This document shows positions 1-12,200 of a stretch of DNA of 64,000 nucleotides, one piece after another (within the stretch, counting starts at the first letter, position 1; every line of letters begins with the position of its first letter). The stretch comes from Botryosphaeria dothidea (lineage: Eukaryota > Ascomycota > Dothideomycetes > Botryosphaeriales > Botryosphaeriaceae), in contig WWBZ02000073.1 in the NCBI GenBank assembly GCA_011503125.2, positions 558,001 to 622,000 on the forward strand, in the 5' to 3' direction. The translations under genes were made by a program, and so were the position numbers. The notes under the pieces are model-generated. The model was not told the DNA's origin and did no database searches. It saw nothing but the letters and a program-made list of their open reading frames with translations.

Positions 1-1122
1 AGGCGGGTTTGCTGGTTCTGTCGGACCGGCACCGACGGGAGCGGGAGCAGCGTCTCCTAGCAAAGACTTGTAGCGTCCTTCCTTTTGCGCCTTATGCGGT
101 ATTGATGACCGCTGTGCATGTCCCGAATCATCTGGTGACCTGCTTCTTGCCCTTTGCTCTTCTCTTTCCTCAAGTACCTGCTTGCCTCGCTCCCCTACAC
201 TCGGATCTTCTCGATGTGCACTCTCGGTATCTTTCAAGTCTTCTGCCACTTTTGATCCCGTCACGTCGACCACATCATCACTTATCGTTGCGGGAAGCAC
301 CGTCTTCGCTGGCTCTGCGTCAACTGGCGCGTCCGCCCCCTTCATGACAACATCCTCAGCTTTCTGCTCCTGCGCATCACCATCCTCTTTTAGATGCACA
401 ATCGGCCCGTTATCTTCATCCTGCTTCAATCTCTTCTGTACGGTCTCCTCGGACTCTATCGGTGGCGTGACGCTTCTCCTCTTCCTCTTTCTACTGTCCT
501 CCTTCAGCTCTGGCGACCCTAAACGTGATGATTCTGCAGTTCCGGCAGGAGGCTCAGCTACCGGAGTAGGCGAAGGCTGCTCGTGCGAGGGAACTGGCGT
601 CTGCGACACAGAGGTATTCGCCGTGGTGGGCCGCTGCGTCGCATCGTCGTCCGGCACTTTGTCCGTCTCCGTTTGCGCCGGCGCGTCTTCCTGGAAATCG
701 CGATTGGCGACTCCATCTGTAACGGGGGTCTCTTCAGCAGGCTGGATGGGCTCGTGGTGCGGCATTGCGACGTCGGGCGCGCTCTCGGGTTCTGGCTCTC
801 CTGACACCTTTTCTATTGTCGCCTCCTCTGGAGCCTTGGGTTCCGGCGCGTCATCATGCGGTTGCTGCTCGCTGAGCGCAGCTTCCGCATTGTCATTTTC
901 ATCGGCAGGTGGCGAGTCGTGAGTTTCGGTCGCAGCTTCGGGTTCTGCAGTGTCGGACGCGGCGTCGGCAGGCGCGTCTTCAGGTTCGGCGGCAGAGGCG
1001 GCGTCGTGCTCCTGCAGTCTCTCAACGATCTGCTGCTTGCGCGTAAGACCGGTGGATGGAATGCCGCGCTCCTTCAGGATCTGGCGCAGCTGCGCGACGG
1101 TCTGCTTGCTGTAGTCCGTCAT
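1..1122 (-). CDS. SAP-domain nuclear protein, 3' end cut off by the window edge
   Basis: The frame is open from the ATG at 1122 to base 1, so 374 residues are visible and the C-terminus is missing. Residues about 1-40 form a SAP motif (start MTDYSKQTVAQLRQILKERG, then a Gly-Ile-Pro turn and a second helix with TRKQQIVERL), a helix-turn-helix fold that binds AT-rich DNA or RNA. The rest is acidic and disordered, rich in Glu, Ala, Pro and Thr, with a basic patch RKRKRRSVTPP near residue 210 that looks like a nuclear localisation signal. The last visible part (AQKEGRYKSLLGD) is basic and better ordered. SAP proteins of this layout are chromatin or mRNA-processing factors. Fungal Acinus-like proteins share the plan, but the diagnostic C-terminal part is outside the window, so I do not name it. 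A role in mRNA packaging or chromatin is inference. Confidence 0.8.
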   Translation of the reverse strand, partial: MTDYSKQTVAQLRQILKERGIPSTGLTRKQQIVERLQEHDAASAAEPEDAPADAASDTAEPEAATETHDSPPADENDNAEAALSEQQPHDDAPEPKAPEEATIEKVSGEPEPESAPDVAMPHHEPIQPAEETPVTDGVANRDFQEDAPAQTETDKVPDDDATQRPTTANTSVSQTPVPSHEQPSPTPVAEPPAGTAESSRLGSPELKEDSRKRKRRSVTPPIESEETVQKRLKQDEDNGPIVHLKEDGDAQEQKAEDVVMKGADAPVDAEPAKTVLPATISDDVVDVTGSKVAEDLKDTESAHREDPSVGERGKQVLEEREEQRARSRSPDDSGHAQRSSIPHKAQKEGRYKSLLGDAAPAPVGAGPTEPANPP

Positions 1123-2431
1123 TGTGGATTAAGTGAAGCTACCCGCGATGGCAGAGCGCGGGTGACGCGTGAGGGCGGTGGTGAAGGGGTATTCAGCGCG
1201 CTTGATCAAGCATGCGATGAATGAAATCGATGGAGAGTGAAGATGAGCAGACGTTGGTGAAATTTGCGCGTGGGTGGCAGTGGAATATGGTGGAGCTGCG
1301 GCGGGTGTGTTTTAGTTCCGCATGCAGCGGAATAATGAATTCTGGGGTAGAAGGGGAGCTGCAGCGGCCACGCGCTCGGCCGCCCACCGTATTCAGCACA
1401 ACGGCGGACGATGCACACTACTTGCGCAGCTATGTCATGCCCAAACCGGAAGTCGAAAAACTTCACCCTTGAACGTCTGGACTGACCGTTGAGTGCCCGT
1501 TGGGATCTGCAATCACAGGCGCTGACATCATGTGGCTCAACAGATCCCCTTTTTCATGCGTTTTGAAACCACGAATTAGTCACGGTCATTCTACCTGGAT
1601 GGAAGCAGGATCAGAGGAATGGATGCGCGAATTGCCGACAACTTTCTAATGAATAGTCTATTTTAGTCCATTTGCTTATAGTTTTTTTTTTTCGGACGCT
1701 CAGCAGAGCCTTTTCTGCGTTGCCTACTGCACGATGCAAATGTTCCAAGATTGCTCCTGTTAACGCTGAGGGTTGCCCATTTTGGTTGGTTGAATTAGTG
1801 TGTTGGTGGAAAGAGTGTGGTTGTTTGTCGTGAATGAATGTGCCGATGCTGATGATAAAAAGCAGGTTATGATGAAGATTTCCTTCCGTTGTATAGATTC
1901 TCTAGAGCGGTGAGGAGAGGTTCTGGATGGTATTCCATTGATCTGGACCAGGCGGACAAGAGTTGAAAGGAAGCTGGGCTAGACTACAAGGACATAGGCG
2001 AGAACATCGCCCCAATGACAGGAACAAGGAAAGTTGTGTTAGATGAATCGCAGTATCTTGCAGAACTACAATGGATAGCTGGCGGCACAACAGATCCAAG
2101 CATTCAGCTCACCACATCAAGTGAAATTCCTTCTCCTACCAGAGTAACCGGTACAAGTTAAGAGAGGCTTGAACTATAATGCCTGAGGCATTCAGAGATT
2201 GGAGAAGATCACCACGGTGGTGGCCCTGATGAGTTGTTGGAGCGCACAGACGCGTGTAGTCTTCGATGAGCTTATCCCAACGCGTCCTCGCGTCACGAAC
2301 GGGCCCTCCCTGAATCCACGCGTGCAACCACGGCAACCCCATCCACAATCACACGCAAATCAGGCATCACGAACTAAACTCTGCCACCACATCCCCGCTT
2401 CCATTGCAGAATCCTATTTTCCATCTCCGCA
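1123..2431. other. Divergent intergenic region
   Basis: This stretch separates the SAP gene (leftward) from the small conserved gene (rightward) and must hold both promoters. It contains an 11-base T run at 1682-1692 and only short random ORFs. I see no RNA gene or repeat family in it. Confidence 0.5.
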
Positions 2432-2986
2432 ATGCCGATCGACTGGAAATCGCAGGAGAGCTACCAGCGCCTGCTGGCCGCGCTGGTCGCCGCAAACGAC
2501 AACAGCATCGACTACAAAAAAGTCGCCTACTACTTCGGCCAAGGCGCGACGTACGACTCGATCGAGGGCCGCTTCCGCATCGCCAAACGCATGGCCAACG
2601 ACCTCAAGCGGGAAGCCGAGGAAGAAGGTCGTGTGATGCCGACCAGCAGGGTGCGCAGCACCACGAGCACGCCGCGCAAGCCGAAGGCCCAGAGACCGAA
2701 CGGCGAATCGTCCCAGAACTCGGTTCAATCCGGCCGCGTCGAAAAGTCAACGCCTTCCAAGAGGCAACGCAGCAGCGATCCCGCGCCCAGCAGCAATAGC
2801 AGCAACAGCAACAAGAGAGCCAAGCAGGAGCTGGAGCCGCAGACACCGAGATCGATGGAGGCGCCCGAGGATGTTGAGCAGAGATTCTCGCAAGACCCCT
2901 TCGACAAGGCCTTTCAACACAGCTTCGACGACGCAACCCTACAACACTCATTCTTCTTCGATGATTTCGATGAGACAGCCGTCTGA
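2432..2986 (+). CDS. Conserved fungal protein of unknown function, 184 aa
   Basis: This is a single-exon frame with an ATG at 2432 and TGA at 2984-2986. Residues about 4-60 are helical and well ordered (WKSQESYQRLLAALVAA, then YYFGQGATYDSIEGRFR), a pattern I associate with a widespread ascomycete family of small uncharacterised proteins whose N-terminus recalls a SANT/Myb-like helical unit. Residues about 65-140 are a low-complexity Ser/Thr/Arg/Asn stretch with basic clusters, compatible with nuclear targeting. The C-terminus is acidic and aromatic (FFFDDFDE), which could be an activation or docking motif. No catalytic motif is visible. A nuclear or DNA-binding role is inference only. Confidence 0.75.
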   Translation: MPIDWKSQESYQRLLAALVAANDNSIDYKKVAYYFGQGATYDSIEGRFRIAKRMANDLKREAEEEGRVMPTSRVRSTTSTPRKPKAQRPNGESSQNSVQSGRVEKSTPSKRQRSSDPAPSSNSSNSNKRAKQELEPQTPRSMEAPEDVEQRFSQDPFDKAFQHSFDDATLQHSFFFDDFDETAV

Positions 2987-4300
2987 GCGGAGTGCTTTGG
3001 CGATGTACAACAACTGATTCGAGAACGCACCGAGTTTGGCGGTGTGGAGGGACCGAGGGAACGGCTCTCCCCCAACAGAGACCATTTGACTTTTTGGAGG
3101 ACTACATTGATATCCGGTACGGAGTTCAGGCATTTTTCCCTTGGGATTCACAACCTCCAGAGACGTCATCTGCATTGCATATGGCAAGATCCGCGGCCAT
3201 GTTTACCCCTCAGACCCTTCGGGCCGTCGCTGAGGAAACGGGCTTACGCGAGTCGCGCCGAATCGCGTCGCGTGCGCGCCCACCCTTCCAAGCTTCATAG
3301 ATAGTCACCCCTAACGAGATTCCCCTTTGAGAGGAATCAATGAGAATTGAGAGACTCAAATTCCTCTCTTCCACTTTGTATTGTTATATCTCCAATACTG
3401 AGCACTAGAGCTCAGCTGTGTAACAGCAATAGCGAAGCCCTCATATCTGATGGATTACAAGGTCTGTCTCAACGATACTGCAGCGGAGTAGAAGTAGGTG
3501 TCTGGATGCACTCGTTTATAAAGATACGGATGGCATTAGCACCCGGATGAAAGCTTCCACTTCCCATAAGTGTCAAGAAACATAGGTCCGCCCTCGTCCG
3601 CCCTAGGAATCCACGGCAATAACGATAATTAGAAGGATTTCTCAAGGTTTGCGCTGACCCATAGCCAGGCGCAACGGATACGACCACGCACGCTTTCCGT
3701 GCGGCAGAATCCCAAATTTGCGGTGCTGCGCCTCAAATGCGGAGACGATATAATGAGGATCCGAAGCAGACGTTATTATACGCGTATCCGTATCTATCCG
3801 GCCCGGAGGGGCTTGCCCTGATCAGCTCTCGCTAAGATACAAGAAGACCCCCCTGCCACTACTGTCGCAAGAATCCCTTAATCTGGGCGCACGGATTTTT
3901 GCGTACGCAATGCCAAGCCTTTCCCAAAAAGAGCCGCGACATTAGAAGGATCAGCAAATTTTTTGACGAGGTATCTCAGATGATGGAATTAACACGCCTG
4001 ACCGCAAACTGGCTCTCGCCCTATCCAAAATATCCTCCCCTAAGCTCACCCCTCCCCTTTGCAATGGCTGGTATCTTAAAGAAGCCGAGGCTGAAATAAG
4101 TATTCAACGCTCGGATGCGAAATCTGCCAAGTTGCTGTCGTAACTGTGCGTGCCGCAAACAAAAGGAAAAGAAGAAGAATAATTTCGAGCCGCATGTCCT
4201 GCTCGTAGTCCGCAAAGAAAAAGGAGATCCCATAATTTTGTGCAGGGCCTCTCAACGCCGATACTCCATGGCAAAAAATCAGATCGGAAATGCAAATGCT
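2987..4300. other. Intergenic region between convergent genes
   Basis: This 1.3 kb lies between the 3' ends of the small conserved gene and the DUF300 gene. Only short, unconvincing ORFs occur in all frames. I recognise no transposon domain, tRNA or repeat. Its length is more than two terminators need, so an eroded element or a non-coding transcript is possible but unsupported. Confidence 0.4.
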
Positions 4301-6244
4301 TTAAACAAAGCGCGCCGGGCGCGGTTGCTGATTCGAAAGCAAGTGCGCGTCGTCATCTGGCTCATCCGCAGGCTTGATGTACCCTGCCTCTGTTGGGCTT
4401 CTTGTCCTTCCGATTCTTGCTGCCTCTCGCTCACGGGCGTACGCTGTTTCTGAATCCGCCCTATCTCTTGCTGCAATGTAGCCCTCCGCCACCCTCCCTC
4501 TTCTCTCATCCGGATGCTCGAACGGGCTCTCCTGGTCCGAGTTTAGGTCTAAGCTGGACCTCCACTCGTCATCCATGGCGTCGAACCGGCTGTTGGCGCG
4601 AGCACGTCCATAGGCTGTGTTCTGGGTGGCCATTTCCACGGAAACGGGACTGCCAGCGCCCTCAATCCGTGTCTGATAGGAAGTGTCGTTGTGGCGTGTG
4701 CGTACGCCAACGAAGAGCCAGCGAAGGCCTCGTGCGAATGCCTTCATAATATCCCAGGGGTTGAACGCATCTGCGATCGCCAGAATACCCATAAATCCAC
4801 CCTTGTACCTCTTTTGCTTCTTGCCCAAGCTAGGGTCGATCGGATCGGCAAAAGGATCGCCCTTCTTGATCACGTACGGCTTCCAGGAAAACGCGAAGAT
4901 GTGCATGATCGCAAAGAATGCCATCTCGAAGCATATCAGAAGGTTCGGAAGGCCAACCTTGATATCGGCATATGCAAGCCAATCCGACTCCTTAAGCCAG
5001 CCCTCGCTTGTGGCAAAGCTAATTGCCATGCTCTGCCAGAAACAGAAGAAAATGACCAGTTTGATGCAAAGAACCTTGAGGAATGGCGAATGGGGCGAAA
5101 GATCAGCCTTCAACTGGATGTAGAATTGGATCAAGCAGTACATGGCGATAGTGACTGCAATCGATTCGAAAAACATGGACCAAAAATGGGCGTAGAGTGG
5201 CGAGAGCGAGTCTTCGCACAGGACATTGTATTTCTCGGCAAGGACCGAGACGACCGTGAAGAAAACGCGGATAAAGCAGTACTGGAAAACGGAAACCCAG
5301 ACGATCTGTGCAGCTGGTTAGACACAACTCGGTTGCGCGTGAATTCCGACACGCGAAGTGCCTGATGGTCATGGAAACGCATGAGTTTCAACCTACATTG
5401 AACCATGTCAAACCACTCCGAGGCTTGCGCAGCCACCCCGAAGTCTCTCCCCCGGAACACTTTTGACCCCAAGTGATCGGCCAGACCCAGTTCTTAGTTT
5501 CAATGTGCCGGAAGTATTCCTTTTGGTCATGCAAAGAGGGTGCAATGTAGTGGCACATCAGGGTGAAGAAGCTGGAAATGGCAAATGCTTCGTAACAGTC
5601 GCGGATGACCTCGAAGTACGTGTGGTGATGGTAGTAGTGGATCGAAAGCATGGAAACGGCGGCATAAATGGGTATCATAAGGAGAATTCGAATAATTCTG
5701 TGCGGCGGAAGTTAGCCTTGGGTTACTGAAGAGAGCGTTCCTGGGGAGGCCGCGCGGTGTTTCAAGCATTTGCGCAGCCCGAAGCAGCGGTGAAATAGCA
5801 GCGCATGCTCTCTTGACAGGCAGATACGCCAGCCCCGAGGGGATGCGTTCTTCCCAGAGCAAGCTGGTGTAGCGACAAGGTCTCCAGGAGCCTCAAGACC
5901 AAGACTGCCAATCCATACTTGGCAACGGTCTTGTCTTACGCGGTATGAAGGCGATATGGGGGGCGGTAGACGTACTGCTTTTGCTCGTAGGGGCGGGAGT
6001 AGTGAGTCGCATGTTGGAAGATGAGCGTGAGACTGATTGCAATCGCGATGGCGCTGAAGACGAAGGCAATAATTCTGCGGAGAGTTGGTTGTGAGCGATG
6101 CGGCCCAGCGAGAGCAAGCTTGGCGCGCGGCGGAGAGGCTTACTGGGCGACGGTGTGGAAAGTAACGCCAAAGTCCAGCTCGTCGATGCGCCAAATCTCC
6201 TCCTCCCGAATGTCCTCGACTTCTGCGGTTGGGCACTTTGTCAT
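4301..6244 (-). CDS. DUF300 / Ost-alpha-type multi-pass membrane protein (PF03619 family)
   Basis: Four exons read on the minus strand: 6244-6144, 6074-5976, 5697-5397 and 5305-4301. The phases agree throughout and give 501 residues. The joined protein has about seven hydrophobic helices and family hallmarks: HYYHHHTYFEVIRDCYEAFA after helix 2, PRSGLTWFN before helix 4, and FFESIAVTIAMYCLIQFY. The exon 2 donor was placed at 5975 (GTACGT) because it gives the conserved junction EQKQIIRI; a GTAAGA donor at 5939 is also in phase but adds 12 atypical residues. The C-terminal 150 residues are a hydrophilic cytosolic tail rich in Arg, Asp and Ser. Relatives include animal TMEM184 and Ost-alpha (organic solute transport) and uncharacterised fungal vacuolar or endomembrane proteins. 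The substrate cannot be read from sequence. Confidence 0.9.
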
Positions 6245-6892
6245 GATTGGGGGGGGGCGTAAGGAGTGAACGTCGGTCGGAGGTGGTGTGGCAGCAGCGG
6301 CGGCGGCAGCTATGAGAAGAGAGCGGAGAGCGGGTTGGCTTTGTCCAGAGTAAATTACCACCGAAACAACCGCGCGGGCGACGCGCAGTTGCGAGCCCTG
6401 CGTGCTTGGCGCTTAGTTGTGGCTCAAAATAGGGGTTTCGTGAGACGTCATCGCTGTATCGATACGCCTTGCTGAGAATGGAATGTCGCGCGCCTGTGCG
6501 AGCCACACCTTGAATCCACCAGCTGATGCCTTGCCGAGCACTGCCTCGAGACTGTGCCGCTGCTTCACCACCCGATGGATGCATCTGTGGCACTAGCGTG
6601 ACTTTGGATATTGTTTCATTGGACTATATCTTGCTTCGCCTCGTTTGCGATCCCAAGCGCCCACCCAGCATCCGTACATTTAAATTCCTGCCAACCAGCC
6701 GCACTCAGACATCCCGGTGTCAGACCCGTCTAAACTCCGAGAACAGCCCGCTACCCGCTGATGATCACTCATTCGCACAAGAAAAGAATCATAACACTCA
6801 TTAGCTGGTCTAGCTATTAGTCGAACGAACCACGCCAAAAACCGCTCATATTCAGTCTTACTTGCTGCCTCATGTGAGGATGAAACCCACCT
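6245..6892. other. Tandem intergenic region (promoter of the DUF300 gene)
   Basis: This 650 bp lies between the stop of the MIT gene and the start of the DUF300 gene, both leftward. It has a nine-base G run just upstream of the DUF300 ATG (6248-6256). No other gene is visible. Confidence 0.4.
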
Positions 6893-8611
6893 TTAGGCAT
6901 CTGCCTTGTCAGCTTCTGCAGCTCCAGCATTCTGCGCCTCCCCTGCCCCACTGCTCGTCTCCGCACCTGTGCTACCTGCTCCGCCATTGCCCATAGCACC
7001 ACGCTCCCTTCGTCCCCTTGCCCCAGCCTTCAGGACTTCCCATTTCTCCCTGTACCGCCCCAGAACGCTCAGAAGTTTCTCATTCTCTCTCGCCACCTTT
7101 TCGTTTTCGCGTTCCAGCAGCTCCTTCTCACGCGCCAAGCTTTCTACAAGGATCTCAAGCTCTCGTAAGCGTTGTTCCATGTTGGATTGATCTGCAGCAT
7201 GACCCGGTGTTTGCGGATTGCTGCTCGGGCCGGACCCAACTGTAGGTCTGTGAGCTCGGAAGCTCTGCGCTAGGGCGAGGGACTGCGATTGGGAAGAAGC
7301 CTCCCACATGTGCAGCCGCTTGCTCAGCTTGTCAAGAAGTTGTCGCATCATTCCGTTCTCCAACTCAAGCTCTTCCATCGTCTTTCTTCCTCCTGCCCCA
7401 CCAGTTGTGCCCTTGACATATTCTGCTGCTGCCGCCAGACTGCCTGCTGAACCAGGACGCGCGCGGCGACCCGAGCGTGTAGTTGTGGGTGATGGTGGGG
7501 CGGGTTCCTCATTAGCATCCACAAACTCATCGCCATCGAAAGACCGTTCTTCCTCCTCAATTATGGGAGAAGGCACCCCGCCATGCGTCTGGTTTCCACC
7601 ATGATTGAGAATTCCTGCATAAGATACCGTGCCGCCAGTGGTAGGTACGACGATGAAGCTTTCTGCTGCGCCCGTGGTGGTGTCCAAGGCCCTCAGCGTG
7701 GCCTTTGAAAACAGAGTGGAAGGATCCGGTACCGTGTCTGCCTTTGCACTGCTTGCGTTGCTTGTGCTCTGGATGGGAGCCTTGCCCGTGGACTTCGTGT
7801 TAGACTTCTCGCTAACACTTGGCTGTTCGGGCTCATCGGCCATCAAGGGAAGACCAGCGAAAGCCAGCGGTGCCGAAAGTGCAGAATAGAAGGTCTCAAA
7901 GGTGGAGAAGAATCGCTTGAAGCCTTCATCCGTCGAATTTCTCTTGTCCGTGTTTGCTGCACCCTCCTTCTCATCGGTATCTTCAGATGCCTCAGCCTCA
8001 GCCGTAGCCCTCACTTGCTGCGGGCCATCTTTTTTGAAATCCTGCGGAGTCGCTCTCTCTGCGCGGTTGAGAATCCTACCGTCCACATGTTGCGCTGATA
8101 TGGCTGGAGCCGCGGGGCGGCGCTGCGATCCAGGAATGCCACGTGCGGAAGCCAAGTTGCTAGCGATAGAGGACGACAGGTCTCGCGGGGGCTTGCGACG
8201 TGGGGTAGCCCTTGGAGGTGACTGCGGTGTCCTCCGCGGAGACGAGGGCCGCGCAGTGGAAGCAGCGGGCGGATGGGACTCGGTCGCCTGGTCAGTCTGA
8301 GCGGACGCGGGCTGCGTCTTTGCGGAAGCGCTGGTGTGGTTGCATTTGATTATGCTGGCCAGGCGCTCGTGGTGGCTCTCGAGCAGCTTCAAGACTCGGA
8401 AGGCCTCGAGATCGCTGGTGCCTTTGGCGGCTTTGGCAAACTCGCCAGCGGCCTGCTGGTGCTCATCGCTGGCCTGCGACGAATTTGCCTTCCAGTTCTC
8501 GGCAGAAGCGTTGCGCGCGTGGGCGTGCGCCTAGCGGGAGGGTCAGCAAGCCGCCGGCGATCATACAACGAGAGCAGCAAGACATACAAGGGTCAAGGGC
8601 GCCGTCTCCAT
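6893..8611 (-). CDS. MIT-like N-terminus plus C-terminal coiled coil, candidate Atg38/NRBF2-like protein
   Basis: A tiny first exon (8611-8588, eight codons, METAPLTL) is joined in phase 0 across a 57-nt GTATGT...TAG intron to exon 2 (8530-6893), giving 553 residues. Residues about 9-65 are an Ala-rich three-helix bundle (AHAHARNASAENWK, EHQQAAGEFAKAA, LEAFRVLKLLESHHERLA), the pattern of a MIT domain. The middle is long, Ser/Pro-rich and disordered. A short helix sits near residue 401 and a strong heptad coiled coil at about 457-515 (LRELEILVESLAREKELLER). MIT plus C-terminal coiled coil is the plan of Atg38/NRBF2, a subunit linking Atg14 to Vps34 in autophagy PI3-kinase complex I. The plan supports that assignment, but the sequence is too divergent for certainty; another MIT-type trafficking adaptor remains possible. 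Confidence 0.7.
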
Positions 8612-9202
8612 GTCGGCTGTGCGTGGACGCGGAGGGTTGTCGGGGATGAGGCGCGTGCTTTTGTTGCGGAGAAACGGCTAGGTACGTAGGCTACTCGCAC
8701 CAAGACGCGAGCTGCGGGCGGTCGCGTGTGTGTGGTGATCGATCCGCTCCTGCTCACCGGCCGTGTGACAAGGGCGGTCTTGCCGTTCTCGGCATGACGT
8801 TGATCAATCGAGAAGGTAGAGCAGTCAGTTACATTCAATCGAGGGCTCAGTCGCCGTTTTAGAACCCTCTGGATCCTTTGCTGTAAGCGCCAATGCCAAA
8901 CACAGCAGCGGAGACATTGGCCTCCGCAAGTTTCAGCAGCAAACCCAGGTTCCCAGCAAGCCGCCCCCAGCATCAGCCATCCGTCAGTGGCGTCGGGCGA
9001 GAGCATTCAGCCGCAACCCCAGCTTCTTTCGGCGTGAGCGCGCGCGAGGGAGCGGTCCCCGTTGGCGCGGGTGCACGGCAGCGCAGAAGCGCGGTAGTGA
9101 CGGCATTTATTCCAAGTATTCAGTACCCACGGAGGCACACCAGTGAGGAAGAATTTAAAGTGACGACACTCCCTTGCACTTGGCTGCAGCAGCCACAGTC
9201 AA
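8612..9202. other. Divergent promoter region
   Basis: About 590 bp separates the start codons of the MIT-domain gene (leftward) and the GRAM-VASt gene (rightward). No convincing ORF or repeat lies here. Both genes act on membranes, but shared regulation is only a possibility. Confidence 0.4.
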
Positions 9203-12200
9203 ATGGATATCGCCTCAGACAACACGCTCAGCCGTTCGAGCAGCCGCTCAGTCCGCTCAAAGGTGTTTTCCGGGCGTCGTCATCGCAAAGACGACTCTAC
9301 TCCCAATCTGGCTCCAGCAGACGACGACCAGCAAGGCGGCCTGCGCTCCTCACTCGACGAGGCGTTTGGCAAGCTGCGGCAGCGGGCTAACTCTCGCGCA
9401 TCGGCAGACAGTGGGCGCGGCAGTTTTGACTCGCCGAAACGTTTCTCGGACTTTTTCAGACGACGGGCCAGGAGGGCTGAGGCAGCAGAGTCGGACGCCG
9501 GCAGCGCTGATGGTGACGTGCTTGGCGGCGCCGCCGCCCTTGATCTCAGCCCCAGCGACGAATCTCTGCAGCTCCACAAGAGCGTCGCGTCCAGCCTCCT
9601 GACAGAGGACGAGAGCGACTCAGAAGCGTAAGTGGTCTCTCCTCTGTGCCCCCGTCCTGCACATCGCAGCCAGTCGAAACGCTCGTGCGCACCCCTCCCC
9701 GGCAAGGCATGTCGGGGATCGTCCTTGCTCTGCACCCTTACCCACGCCCAGGCCCTTCTCCTACTTGACCCTAGACGACTCCTCCACCGCCGCCGCCAGC
9801 CTCTGCTCCACACTTCGTCACCAACGGCTGGCGGTACATTATCGTATTCGTGTCTGCCACAGCTATTGATAGCAGCGCAATTGTCTGCCTTGCCTGCCGC
9901 CGTCTTATTGCACTTCAGCTCGCACCGTGTCATCGCTAATAACCCGCCTCTCAGACCTCCCGTCAGACCCTCTCTTTCCCCACACCAATCCCACGCTGGC
10001 TACTTAACACTCTCCTCGCCCTTGATTGCCTCATTGGCAGTCAAAGCACCCTCTGTAACCCAATTATCCTCCGCCGAGACCAATCCGCCGCACGACGACA
10101 CCCTGGCTCCCAAGCACGCGAACACTCTTCAGCCCGATTCGAAGGAGCGACGCGGTTCGTCGCCCGGAAGGAAGCTCAAGGGCGCATTTGGGCCGAGGAA
10201 AACGCCGTCTCCGAAGGGCACAACAGAGTCGCTTAAAACCACTGAACGCGGAGGAGGTGGCGGAGGCCTGGGGTCTCTTTTTGCGGGGGGCAAGAAGTCG
10301 CGGAGTAGCTCCAAGGTCAGCTTGGTTGAGGAGGCATTGCAAGATTCGGCGCAGGTGCAACAGGCCGAGGGACAGCAAGCGCCACCGTCGTTGAAGCGCA
10401 TTGAGACTCCGCCGATTAATACCTCCACCGCACTTCCGGAAACCCCGCCGACGCAACTCATTCATGCTCCTACCACCGTTTTAACCCCGCCAACCCCTAC
10501 CGACCTACAAGCACCCCCGAGTCTTGCTGAGAAGAGGCCTGCATCCTCTTCAAAGGCAGAGCACCACTCAACAAACTCGAACCCGAACATTGTCGTCACG
10601 CCATCTGGTAGCCTAGTGCACCGCCGCGCGCGATCAGCCACAACCAGTTCCAATCCTCCCAGCAAGCTATCGCACGTCGCAACCGCTCCGCTTACGCCGA
10701 CGCTAGAGGAGACTAAGACCCCTGGGGGTACCCTCACGCAACCCCCGACCAGTTTCTTCTCCTCCGTCTTCTCCGCCGCGCAGAACGCTGCCACTTCGCT
10801 TGGCAATATCACATCCATCAACCAGGGCCAGAAACCCAAGGCTCTGCCCGCGGAGACTGACAACACTGGTCCAGCTGGTGGAGAGGAAGTTGTGGGTGGT
10901 GTTTCCGAGCAGGATATCGCGGACGAGGCAGGTATTGAGAAGAAGCAGCTCGCGGTTGAGACCCTCGGTTCAGGAGATCTAAGTCTCAGTCATCTTGGTA
11001 TCTCGGAGACCGATTCTGATTCTAACCCTATGGCTTCTACAACGGAACTGGCCGAAGCCCGGCCTATCACTCCGACAGTCACTCACGCTGACGAGGCATC
11101 TGCAAGAGCTGAAGACAGCGCGGCTGCCAAGGCAGTATCCGAGGCTTATCTGCAAGGACCACCAGATTCCGCGCTCTTGAATGGTGACCGACCTCGCTCT
11201 CATTCCGGTGTCTCAGAAACGCAAACACCACCAAAGCAACTCGGCGAGGAGGGGGAGACGCGCCTTGGCCGCTCCGGCAGTGTCCGCAGCCGTTTTAGCG
11301 ATCGCAATAATAAAAAGGGGAAGCGACGACATCGCGGAAGCTCCGCGGCTACCAGCACCACTGCGCTTGGACCAACACAAACCAACAGTACCACCACTCT
11401 CCCAAGTACCAATGCTGGCGTGGCCAATGGCTCAAGATTAACAGGTTTTGCCGTCGCGAGCCGCAAGCGAAACCGGGACTTCCACAACCAATTCAGGAGT
11501 GTGCCCGAGGACGATTACCTCATTGATGACTACAGTGCTGCGTTGCAACGAGACATCCTCTTGCACGGTAGACTATATGTCTCAGAGGGTCATATCTGCT
11601 TCTCGAGTAACATCTTGGGTTGGGTGACTAATCTCGTCATCAGTTTTGATGAGGTTGTTTCCGTGGAAAAGAAGAGCACTGCCGTTATTTTCCCCAATGC
11701 TATTGTGATAACGACCTTGCACGCCCGAAATGTGTTCGCCAGTCTGGTGAGCCGAGATTCCACTTATGATTTGCTTGTCGGAATTTGGAAGATTAGCCAT
11801 CCGAACCTCAAGAGCTCACTTAACGGTGTCGCGCTCGATGCGGGAACTGGTGACAAGACTGAAAAGGCCGATAGCCCGGATGCGCTCGACGATGGCTCAG
11901 AAGACGGATCCGAGGAAGAAGTCTACGACGAGGATGATGACGACGATGATGGTGCTGCAAGCTTTACCGGTCCAAGTGAGGGCAGCATCATCAGTAACGA
12001 GGCGGAGCCAATCAAATCTGTCAGCCGAAAGCCATCTGCCAACCCAATTGGCGCCGGTGCCAATGGTGCAGCTGCTAATGCCGTGAGCAATGGCGGAGCT
12101 GTTGCTGCTGGCGGCGCTGCTGGAGGCCAGGACTTCCCTGGACCTGCAGCTCACGGCCCTACCGAGTGCGGCGACGAGGGTGATCATTTCAGTAACCTCC

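Noticed and set aside
5940..5975. Longer exon 2 of the DUF300 gene using a GTAAGA donor
   Set aside because: In phase, but it inserts 12 residues into the conserved EQKQIIRI segment; the GTACGT donor at 5975 gives the family pattern.
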